DNA of 12,167 bases from CAZWBR01 sp964404205 (lineage in GTDB: Bacteria; Bacteroidota; Bacteroidia; Bacteroidales; Prolixibacteraceae), in NCBI GenBank assembly GCA_964404205.1, contig CAYOJD010000097.1, positions 1-12,167 on the forward strand, given 5' to 3'. The notes under the pieces are model-generated. The model was given only the letters and a program-made list of their open reading frames with translations, made no database searches and had not been told where the DNA came from. Positions 5,200 to 12,167 of the stretch are shown here, piece after piece; within the stretch, counting starts at the first letter, position 1; the number at the start of each line of letters is the position of its first letter. The translations under genes were made by a program, and so were the position numbers.

Positions 5200-8154
5200 A
5201 TGAGTGAGTTTTTAAAAACATTACAATTGAAAACCTATCCAACATTGGCAAACCCGGCAGCTGAGTTGCTGACAAGCGTCAAATCGACAATCAAAATGCT
5301 TATTTTCAACCTAATCGTATTCTTTGGCATTTCTCTTTTTATCACAAACGGAGCAATAGCGTCAAGCTCGGCAGCCGGAGCAATCGAAGGTGTTGTTTTT
5401 GACAAGAAAACCGGCGAAACATTGGTAGGTGCCCAAATTATCCTTGAAGGGACAACAGTAGGAACCATCACCGATTTTGACGGACACTTTCGTATCGACA
5501 ACGTGGCTACAGGTGTTTATAATGTTCGAATCTCATATATATCGTATAATCCTGTAATTTTTGAAGATATTAAAGTTGAAGCCAGCAAGACGGTTCAAAT
5601 TAAAGCCGAAATGGAAGAGGTTAGTGTGGCCATTGGCGATATTACAGTGGTAGCCGAACGGCGCAAAGGTTCTGACGTTTCGATTATTACTGCCATCAAA
5701 TCGAACAGTGTGGTGTCGAGCGGGATATCGAACCAGCAAATTCAACGCTCGCAGGACCGCGATGCTTCGGAAGTGGTTAAACGTGTTCCCGGCGTAACCA
5801 TACAAGGCGACCGTTTTATCGTAGTCCGCGGATTGAACCAACGCTACAACAACGTGTGGCTCAACAATTCTGCGGCACCAAGTTCCGAAGCCGACAGCCG
5901 CGCTTTTTCGTTCGATGTCATTCCCAGTTCAATGATCGAAAACATGATAATCTACAAAGCACCGGCACCTGAACTTCCGGGCGATTTTTCAGGTGGTTTT
6001 GTTAAAATCTTAACTAAGGATGTTCCGGAGAGCAACAACTACTCCTTATCGATAGGTACAGCTTACATTACCGGAACCACTTTTGGCGATTTCAAGCAAA
6101 ATGAAGGTGGTAAACTTGATTTTTTGGGATATGACGACGGAACACGCAAACTGCCTTCGGTTTTTCCTGACAACCTAAATAGCGTAGGTAACTTGGATAA
6201 AGTACAGTACAGCAGATTAATGAACCGAAACTGGACAACTTCGTCCAAAACAGCCCTACCCGATTTTCGATTGTCCTACACCATGTCGCACCGCTTTAAA
6301 CTGAATAAAATTACGTTGGGCGAAGTAACAGCCCTCACCTACTCCAATACCCGCAGTTTCGACGATGTAGAGAACAACAGCTACGGGGTTTATCGCTTTG
6401 CCGAAGACCGCCCGGGTTACGATTTTGCATTCCGCGACAGCGTTTATTCCAACAGTGCCAAAATTGGGCTGATGCACAACTGGAGTGCCTTTTTAGGGAA
6501 AGGCCATAAAATTGAATTTCGTAACCTTTACCATCACATTGGAACAACCAAAACTTCGTACCGCGAAGGGACAGAATATTACAGTACCAATAAAATCAGG
6601 GCTTACGAGCATGGGTTTATGAGCCGGACAACCTATCTCGGCCAGTTAAGCGGAACCCATTCGTTTAACAAGGGTATCAGCAAACTCGACTGGACTGCCG
6701 GCTATTCCGTTGCCAACCGGAACGAACCTGACATTAAACGAATTAAATTGATTCAAAATGAATTACAGAGCGATGCCAATTACGGAAAATATGGTGTTCC
6801 TTTTACTACAACCCCAAACTCAAGCCAGGTTGGCCATCTGTTTATGGAAACCAACGAAAACGCACTTTCGTTTGGAGCCAACTTTCAGCATATTTTCGAC
6901 AAAGGCCATCTGAAACCTACAGTTAAAGCCGGTGTTTATGCCGAACAAAAGAACCGCAATTTTGAAGCCCGCCGATTTGGATATATTATCTCAAATCAAT
7001 CGCAATTCGACCGGAACCTGGCTTACATGCCCTTTGACCAAATATTTACGGATGTAAATATCAACAACGAAAACGGGATTAGACTGGAAGAAGAGACACG
7101 TCTGACCGACCATTACAAAGCAGATAATCTTCAACTTGCCGGATATGCCTCTGTGCAATTGCCTGTTGGCGAAAAATTAAATATCTATGCTGGGGTAAGG
7201 GTCGAGAAAAACCGTCAGACATTGGAAAGCTACGACCGCTTTCAGCAACCTATCGAAGTGGTGAACGACACATTGGATATCCTTCCATCTGTTAATATTA
7301 CCTACAATATCAATGAAAAACACTTGTTAAGAGTAGCCTACGGAAAGTCGCTCAACCGTCCAGAATTCAGAGAGATAGCCCCATTTCCATTTTACGATTT
7401 CGAGCATAATGCCATCTATTCGGGTAACCCAGATTTAAAAAATGCAAAAGTGCATAATGCCGAGATACGTTACGAATTCTATCCTTCAGCCGGCGAAACA
7501 TTCTCTGTCGGAGCATTTTACAAACAGTTTTACAATCCTATCGAAATCAAATATTTGCAAACTGGCAGCGGACTCGAGTATTCATATCAAAATGCCGACA
7601 AAGCCAACAATTTTGGTTTAGAAGCCGAAATCAGAAAAACATTGGCTTCAAATGGCTGGATGAAAAATTTTAGTGTCGTGATGAACGGAGCCTGGATAAA
7701 AAGTAAAGTAGAGTTTAACAACAATGTTACCGACCTTGAACGTCCGCTTTCGGGGCAGTCCCCATTTATCGTCAATGCCGGAATTTTTTATCAGGACGAA
7801 GAAAAAAGCCGTTTAATGATCAACCTGTTATATAATGTTATCGGAAAGAGAATCAACATTGTAGGTATTCCGCAGCAAAATAAATGGGAAAACATTCCGG
7901 ATATCTACGAAATGCCCCGACACTTGATCGACCTGATTGTCAGCAAGAAACTAGGAAAAAATATGGAACTGAAAGTGGGCATCAAAGATTTGCTCAACCA
8001 GCCGGTCACTTTCCGTCAGGATGTTGATGCCACGGTCGACATGAGCATTTACAACGGAGGGGCAACTGATATTCAACATTTCAATCGCGAACAGGTAACC
8101 CGAAAATATCGTCCGGGAAGCAGTTTCTCGGTCGACTTTGCAGTAAAGTTTTAA
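5200..8154 (+). CDS. TonB-dependent outer-membrane receptor with carboxypeptidase-regulatory-like N-terminal domain
   Basis: This 984-residue protein is an energy-coupled transporter of the outer membrane. A hydrophobic export segment spans residues about 33-55 (MLIFNLIVFFGISLFITNGA, then IASSSA). Residues about 62-138 form a carboxypeptidase-D regulatory-like beta-sandwich (GVVFDKKTGETLVGAQI...TTVGTITDFDGHFRI). A plug domain follows at about 155-275 with EVVKRVPGVTI, VVRGLNQRYNNVWLN and PAPELPGDFSGGFVKI. The rest is a 22-strand-type barrel ending in FSVDFAVKF with a C-terminal aromatic residue. ITVVAERRK near 148-156 may serve as the TonB box. The signal segment is preceded by 32 residues that do not look like an n-region, so ATG 5296 (residue 33) is a plausible alternative start. 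The lipoprotein gene follows by 58 bases, implying an operon and a joint role in ligand capture. The substrate is unknown. Confidence 0.92.
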   Translation: MSEFLKTLQLKTYPTLANPAAELLTSVKSTIKMLIFNLIVFFGISLFITNGAIASSSAAGAIEGVVFDKKTGETLVGAQIILEGTTVGTITDFDGHFRIDNVATGVYNVRISYISYNPVIFEDIKVEASKTVQIKAEMEEVSVAIGDITVVAERRKGSDVSIITAIKSNSVVSSGISNQQIQRSQDRDASEVVKRVPGVTIQGDRFIVVRGLNQRYNNVWLNNSAAPSSEADSRAFSFDVIPSSMIENMIIYKAPAPELPGDFSGGFVKILTKDVPESNNYSLSIGTAYITGTTFGDFKQNEGGKLDFLGYDDGTRKLPSVFPDNLNSVGNLDKVQYSRLMNRNWTTSSKTALPDFRLSYTMSHRFKLNKITLGEVTALTYSNTRSFDDVENNSYGVYRFAEDRPGYDFAFRDSVYSNSAKIGLMHNWSAFLGKGHKIEFRNLYHHIGTTKTSYREGTEYYSTNKIRAYEHGFMSRTTYLGQLSGTHSFNKGISKLDWTAGYSVANRNEPDIKRIKLIQNELQSDANYGKYGVPFTTTPNSSQVGHLFMETNENALSFGANFQHIFDKGHLKPTVKAGVYAEQKNRNFEARRFGYIISNQSQFDRNLAYMPFDQIFTDVNINNENGIRLEEETRLTDHYKADNLQLAGYASVQLPVGEKLNIYAGVRVEKNRQTLESYDRFQQPIEVVNDTLDILPSVNITYNINEKHLLRVAYGKSLNRPEFREIAPFPFYDFEHNAIYSGNPDLKNAKVHNAEIRYEFYPSAGETFSVGAFYKQFYNPIEIKYLQTGSGLEYSYQNADKANNFGLEAEIRKTLASNGWMKNFSVVMNGAWIKSKVEFNNNVTDLERPLSGQSPFIVNAGIFYQDEEKSRLMINLLYNVIGKRINIVGIPQQNKWENIPDIYEMPRHLIDLIVSKKLGKNMELKVGIKDLLNQPVTFRQDVDATVDMSIYNGGATDIQHFNREQVTRKYRPGSSFSVDFAVKF

Positions 8155-8212
8155 CACAGCATAACTACTTTAAATCAGTATTGAAATTTTTTTAATCAAA
8201 AAACAACAAATC

Positions 8213-9766
8213 ATGAAAAGCAGAATTATTAAAGGAATTGCACTCTCACTGGCCGTTGCATTCGTAGCCACATCGTGCAGCAAAGATGACGACCCGATTA
8301 GTGTAACAGGCATACAAGTTGAACAAAGTCAGGCACTTGTTCGTGTTGGTGCGACCACCCAGTTGCAGGCTTCTATTACTCCTGTCGATGCTTCAGTAAA
8401 AACAATCGAATGGATGTCGCGTAACGCGAACAGGGCAACTGTCGATGCAAACGGCTTAGTGACAGGTGTTTCAACCGGCAAAGTATGGATTGTGGCAACA
8501 GCTTCAGCTACTGCACTGAAAGACTCCTGCGAAGTGACAGTTGCGGCACCTCAGGCTACCGAAACCCTTTCAGGAAATATCACTGCAAGCCGTACATTGT
8601 CGGCCGGCAAAACCTACATCCTCGATGGATGGGTCTATGTGAAAGACGGTGCAACGTTAACGATCGAACCCGGAACCATAATCAAAGGAAAATCAGCAAC
8701 TAAGGCATCGCTGATTATCGAACGGGGAGCCAAACTGATAGCTGAAGGCACAAAAGACAAACCGATTATTTTCACTTCTGACAAAGACCCGGGACAGCGC
8801 GCAACCGGCGACTGGGGCGGTATTATTCTTTGCGGAAAAGCAACCATTAATGTTGCAGGAGGCGAAGGAATTATTGAAGGTGGTGTAGGTTCGACCTATG
8901 GTGGCGGCACTTCGCCCAACGATAACGACAACTCCGGTGTTCTTCGTTATATCCGTATCGAATATGCAGGTTATGCTTTCGAGAAAGACAAAGAAATCAA
9001 CGGTTTAACATTTGGTGGTGTAGGTAAAGGCACAGTTGTAGAAAATATTCAGGTTTCATTTGCCAACGACGATTCGTACGAATGGTTTGGCGGAACAGTA
9101 AACGTAAAAAATATTGTCGCATTGGGGGGGCTTGACGACGACTTTGACACCGATTTTGGGTTCAACGGTTTCGTCCAGTTTGCTTTAAGCCTTCGTAATC
9201 CCGATGTTGCTGATGCTGCTTCCAAATCAAACGGTTTTGAATCGGATAACGACGGTTCAGGAACAACAAACAGCCCCAAAACCAATCCACGCTTTGCCAA
9301 CGTAAGTATTTATGGCCCTAAGGCTGTTACAACCGGCACCATCAATCAATACTATCAGAGCGCCATGCATATTCGTCGCAACTCCGATTTACAAGCATAT
9401 AACTCTGTATTTGCAGGATGGCCAACTGGTGTTAAAATCGACGATTCGAAAGGTGCAGCTGGTAGCAATGCAGCATTAAAAGGCTGTATTATCGCCGGGA
9501 TGGACAACAACTACGCTACCGATGCAGCCAATACCTGGTTCAACACATCGGGCTGGAGCAACCGCGTAGCCACCATTGCCGACCTGAAAGTTACCTCATT
9601 CAGCATAACCAATCCCAATTTTCTGCCACAAACCGGCTCTGCATTATTGACCGGTTCAGTAACAGTTCCTACAGGTCTTGAACAAACCGATTACATTGGT
9701 GCATTCAAAAATAGTGACTGGACTGCAGGATGGGCAGAATGGAACCCACAGGCAGCCATTTATTAA
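8213..9766 (+). CDS. Surface lipoprotein with BIG2 Ig-like domain and beta-helix-like region, partner of the TonB receptor
   Basis: This 517-residue lipoprotein begins with MKSRIIKGIALSLAVAFVATSC, a signal peptidase II signal with the modified cysteine at residue 22. The cysteine is followed by SKDDD, which resembles the lipoprotein export signal that directs Bacteroidota lipoproteins to the cell surface. Residues about 31-111 form a bacterial Ig-like (BIG2) domain (VTGIQVEQSQ...GLVTGVSTGKVWIVATA). From about 117 on, short beta strands and GATLTIEPGTIIKG, GDWGGIILCGKA and GGEGIIEGG suggest a right-handed beta-helix. Acidic loops (NDNDNSG at 236-242, GLDDDFDTDFG at 306-316, ESDNDGSG at 343-350) look suited to calcium. 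No T9SS C-terminal sorting domain and no SusD features are seen. It probably docks on, or presents ligand to, the receptor encoded 58 bases upstream. The family is common in Bacteroidota, but I know of no assigned ligand. Confidence 0.85.
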   Translation: MKSRIIKGIALSLAVAFVATSCSKDDDPISVTGIQVEQSQALVRVGATTQLQASITPVDASVKTIEWMSRNANRATVDANGLVTGVSTGKVWIVATASATALKDSCEVTVAAPQATETLSGNITASRTLSAGKTYILDGWVYVKDGATLTIEPGTIIKGKSATKASLIIERGAKLIAEGTKDKPIIFTSDKDPGQRATGDWGGIILCGKATINVAGGEGIIEGGVGSTYGGGTSPNDNDNSGVLRYIRIEYAGYAFEKDKEINGLTFGGVGKGTVVENIQVSFANDDSYEWFGGTVNVKNIVALGGLDDDFDTDFGFNGFVQFALSLRNPDVADAASKSNGFESDNDGSGTTNSPKTNPRFANVSIYGPKAVTTGTINQYYQSAMHIRRNSDLQAYNSVFAGWPTGVKIDDSKGAAGSNAALKGCIIAGMDNNYATDAANTWFNTSGWSNRVATIADLKVTSFSITNPNFLPQTGSALLTGSVTVPTGLEQTDYIGAFKNSDWTAGWAEWNPQAAIY

Positions 9767-9787
9767 TAATACAAAATCAGGTGCGAT

Positions 9788-9817
9788 AAAGGCTGCTTCA
9801 AAAAAGAGGCAGCCTTT
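9788..9817 (+). terminator. Hairpin downstream of the lipoprotein gene (weak terminator)
   Basis: AAAGGCTGC (9788-9796) pairs with GCAGCCTTT (9809-9817). Adding TTC/GAG with one G-U pair extends the stem to 12 bp and closes a loop of six A. Only three T follow, within the stem, before ACAT. It may therefore terminate partially and let some transcription through to the MORN-repeat gene 54 bases beyond. Confidence 0.65.
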
Positions 9818-9856
9818 ACATCTGAAAATAAGAGATTTTAAACTTGAGATATTTAT

Positions 9857-9861
9857 AAAGG
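9857..9861 (+). promoter_or_regulatory. Shine-Dalgarno-like site before the MORN-repeat gene
   Basis: AAAGG lies nine bases before the ATG at 9871. This is unlike most neighbouring genes here, whose leaders are A-rich without an anti-16S match. It supports the chosen start. Confidence 0.4.
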
Positions 9862-9870
9862 TAATAGATA

Positions 9871-10326
9871 ATGAAAAAACTACTGACACTCCTTCTGGTA
9901 ACATTTGCTGTGATATCAGCTTTCGGGCAGGACATAGAATTGATTGATGGGAAGTATTACAAGAAAGGGATGCTCTATAGCGGCATTCACACCGAAAATT
10001 ATCCTAACGGTAACCGGAAGATGATCCTAAATATAAAAAACGGAGTTCTCGATGGAACTATCACCACATGGTACGAGAATGGACGTCAGCAGGAACAACG
10101 GTCGTACATCGATGGGAACAAAGATGGGATATGGATTACCTGGGACGAGAATGGAAACAAAACAGCCCAGGCCGGATACAAAAACAACCTTAAAAATGGC
10201 GACTGGTTTATTTGGGCCCCAAATGGACAGCCTCTTTACGAACTTCATTATCAGATGGGTGAAAAAAGCGGAACATGGAAAATTTACGATACCAACGGAA
10301 CATTAGTTAGTGAACGTAAGTATTGA
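9871..10326 (+). CDS. Secreted MORN_2-repeat (YwqK-type) protein
   Basis: This 151-residue protein starts with MKKLLTLLLVTFAVISAFGQ, a Sec signal peptide probably cleaved after residue 19, leaving Gln or Asp at the mature N-terminus. The rest is a tandem repeat. Glycines at 38, 62, 86, 110 and 134 and Asn-Gly pairs at 46-47, 70-71, 94-95, 118-119 and 142-143 fall at exactly 24-residue intervals, each unit reading roughly G-x-W-x-x-W-x-E-N-G followed by a second strand. This is the MORN_2 pattern found in proteins often labelled YwqK-family antitoxins. In Bacteroidota such secreted copies are common and no toxin partner is present here, so the antitoxin label should not be taken literally. The fold is probably a small beta-sheet solenoid in the periplasm or outside the cell. 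Function is unknown. Confidence 0.88.
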   Translation: MKKLLTLLLVTFAVISAFGQDIELIDGKYYKKGMLYSGIHTENYPNGNRKMILNIKNGVLDGTITTWYENGRQQEQRSYIDGNKDGIWITWDENGNKTAQAGYKNNLKNGDWFIWAPNGQPLYELHYQMGEKSGTWKIYDTNGTLVSERKY

Positions 10327-10347
10327 CGCACAATGATTTATCAATTC

Positions 10348-10389
10348 AAAGAAGTAGAGGATTGGGGAAACCCAATCCTCTACTTCTTT
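10348..10389. terminator. Strong bidirectional terminator between convergent genes
   Basis: A perfect 19-bp stem (10348-10366 with 10371-10389) is closed by a GAAA tetraloop. The stem begins with AAAGAAG on the left and ends CTTCTTT on the right. Both strands therefore end in a short T-run, suiting the convergent MORN gene (stop at 10326) and GH2 gene. The GH2 stop codon (10388-10390) lies inside the foot of the stem. Confidence 0.9.
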
Positions 10390-12167
10390 AATGAAAATCG
10401 AATGTAAGTTTCATTTTAAGCTTTTCACCATGGATTCTCAAAGCCATAAAAGCGGAAGATACTGACTGAGGTCCCGAACTGACAGGATCGGTAAATTTCG
10501 TTCCAATTGCATTTATCGAATGTAAAAACGAAATATCACCTTTCGGATATTCAATTTTTGTTTTGGCAGGCGCAACCGGATCTGCAGGTGTTAACATCCT
10601 CAAAAATAAATCCTTACTCTCAATGGCTACGTTAAAACCCAAACCATCAGTTCCTTTTACCTTTGCCCAGTAAACTTCGGAGTGATAGCCTTTAAACTCG
10701 GGATACTCAAACCCGGACTCTCCGGTTATTGTATTGTTGTAAACTTTCTCCCATAAGCCAAACTGAACACCTTTCATACGGTTTTTATAAACCCTGTAAG
10801 GGCCATTTCCCAGCCAACGCATACCAGTAATGTTCTTTTCAGGAAAACTAAAAGTAACGCCCGCCCAAGGGACCATATATCCACACGGCTCGTAAACCAC
10901 TTCAAGATAAACAAATCCATCGCCGTCAACCTTCCATTGAAACCAATCACCATTATCGAACTGAACATTTACAACAGCCATTTTGGCATCAGGATAACCT
11001 TTCACTGAGGAAACCTTTCGTTCTCCTGAAACAAATACAGGCCCGGCAGAAAGGGGAATCAAATTCCCGTCTCGGGTAACAGTTTGGAGTGTCCCATTCA
11101 CTTTACTGAAAGTGATATTCAGATTTGAAACTGAAACCTCGATTTTATCATCTGTTTCCTTCATCGAAGGTTCAACTGAATTATTCCGGCGAGTCAGTTC
11201 ACCGGCTTTTATCTCAGGATATTTCACCGGCCAGCACCAACGGTTCACTGACCGACCAAACCGGTCGGTTGCTTCAATGAGCAAGGCATCGAATTGTTGC
11301 CATTTTTCTGGTAAATGAAGTTGAAGAAACCCTTTCTCGCCGGGCTTGAGAGATAGCTTTAGTTTTTCGGTTGAACCAATTATATGGCGAACATTTGTTT
11401 CAGGTTCAGGGTACGAAACCCAGTTGGCAGTTAACGTACATTGCTCAAGATCGGTGAAGAAATATCGATTTTCTATTCTGAAACGACCATCGAATTGGGG
11501 CGTGATATACTTTTTTTCAAATTGAATCGGTGCCCAAATCTCTTTTATCGTATAAAAACTTCCCTCCTTCTCCATATGCGGACCTAAAATTCCATCGGGA
11601 GCATGATTCCCATCGCTGTCTAGTTGACGGTTTCGGTCTGTGCGTTCAATAGATTCGTCAGCAAAAACCATAAAAAGCCACCGGCACAGAGCGGATTTTC
11701 CCACATACGCAGCCAATAGTCCTCCAAACCGGCACCTAATCCCCCGTCATAAAGCCCGTGTAAAAATTCAGTTGGGAAAAAGATTTTGCGCTTGCTGTAA
11801 CCATCCTGGGCAAGATAATTGTAATCGACATAATGCAATGTATTGGTCAAATCGTAATCCTGCCACGGATGAAGTACTTTTCGTTTTTGAATATCAAGTT
11901 CAGCAAAATCATCGTTCAGGTTGTTATTTTCTCCTCCTTCATTGCCGTTATCCCACAGAATAACAGAAGGATGGTTAACATCTCGGGCAATCATCTCTTC
12001 GAGCAGTTTACGCCCTACCCCATCATCATACGAAGGTTTTTGCCATGCCGTCAGTTCGTCAAGAACCAGCAATCCCAGCGAATCGCAAACCTCCAGAAAA
12101 TGTTTTTCAGGCGGATAGTGCGACATTCGAACAGCATTCATATTCATTTCTTTCATCAGATTTACCG
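10388..12167 (-). CDS. GH2 beta-galactosidase-type glycoside hydrolase, 3' part, with a frameshift
   Basis: The gene enters from the right edge in frame (partial codon at 12166-12167, then GTA AAT CTG ATG) and ends at TAA 10388-10390. The first part reads through the TIM-barrel catalytic domain: MKEMNMNAVRMSHYPP, then VLDELTAWQ, the NGNEGG motif whose Glu (11938-11940) matches the family acid/base, and PTEFLHGLYDGG whose Glu (11767-11769) matches the nucleophile. After GGFLW the frame must shift to continue with FADESIERTDRN, DGNHAPDGILGPH, an Ig-like linker domain, and a C-terminal beta-sandwich (MRWLGNGPYRVYKNRMKGV) like LacZ domain 5 (Bgal_small_N). GH2 enzymes of this kind release terminal beta-galactosyl or related residues from glycans. 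Substrate is not determinable. The signal peptide, if any, lies beyond the window. The break is most simply a missing base in the five-base run at 11663-11667. Confidence 0.88.
11663..11667 (-). other. Homopolymer frameshift site in the GH2 gene
   Basis: Five A on the plus strand (five T in the coding strand) follow the Trp codon TGG at 11668-11670. With five T, the catalytic-domain frame runs on to a stop at 11620. With six T, it reads W-F-F-A-D-E and joins the downstream frame exactly where the family reads GGFLW-x-FADE. Confidence 0.8.

Noticed and set aside
5200..9766. Classical SusC/SusD polysaccharide utilisation locus
   Set aside because: The lipoprotein has a BIG2 domain and beta-helix-like sequence rather than the helical SusD fold. 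No sensor or degradative enzyme is co-oriented with the pair in the window.
9871..10326. Toxin-antitoxin system based on the YwqK-like label
   Set aside because: The protein has a Sec signal peptide and there is no adjacent small toxin gene.
11620..11716. Two separate overlapping GH2 genes, or programmed frameshifting
   Set aside because: The overlap has no slippery heptamer or downstream structure that I can see. A single missing base in a T5 run explains it, and the N-terminal residues of the downstream frame before FADE have no family match.

Overview
The window is ordinary chromosomal DNA from a member of the Bacteroidota, most likely a draft or metagenome-derived assembly. Signs of this are SusC-type TonB receptor architecture with an N-terminal carboxypeptidase-regulatory-like domain, a lipoprotein with an acidic Bacteroidota surface-export signal after its cysteine, a MORN_2 repeat protein, A-rich leaders that mostly lack Shine-Dalgarno sequences, and a GH2 glycosidase. 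A run of 10 Ns sits at 602-611. No rRNA, tRNA, CRISPR array, insertion sequence or phage gene is visible.

Left part (1-2980): the 3' end of an outer-membrane barrel gene of FadL type (plus strand) is followed by a bidirectional terminator. Beyond it, on the minus strand, lies cysD-cysN, encoding the two subunits of ATP sulfurylase. cysN carries the assembly gap. Removing the Ns and collapsing a 3-base duplicated flank restores one frame. A bulged hairpin lies in the cysD leader.

Middle (2980-5199): a minus-strand, two-gene unit with a 4-base ATGA overlap. An LpxH-like UDP-2,3-diacylglucosamine diphosphatase homologue comes first, then a MurG/GT28-like glycosyltransferase. This suggests lipid A or another envelope glycolipid as the pathway. 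A 301-base divergent intergenic region follows.

Right part (5200-10390): a plus-strand run of a 984-residue TonB-dependent receptor, a 517-residue surface lipoprotein (BIG2 domain plus beta-helix-like region) 58 bases downstream, and after a hairpin a secreted protein with five exact 24-residue MORN_2-type repeats. The receptor and lipoprotein look like an uptake or binding pair analogous to SusC/SusD, but the lipoprotein is not SusD-like and the substrate cannot be read from the sequence.

Right edge (10388-12167): the 3' part of a GH2 beta-galactosidase-type gene on the minus strand, open at the window end and broken by a -1 frameshift in a five-base homopolymer. A 19-bp perfect-stem bidirectional terminator separates it from the MORN gene. 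I see no strong candidate for a wholly new system. The best items for a second look are the receptor/lipoprotein pair, the cysD leader structure, and the two likely assembly or sequencing defects.
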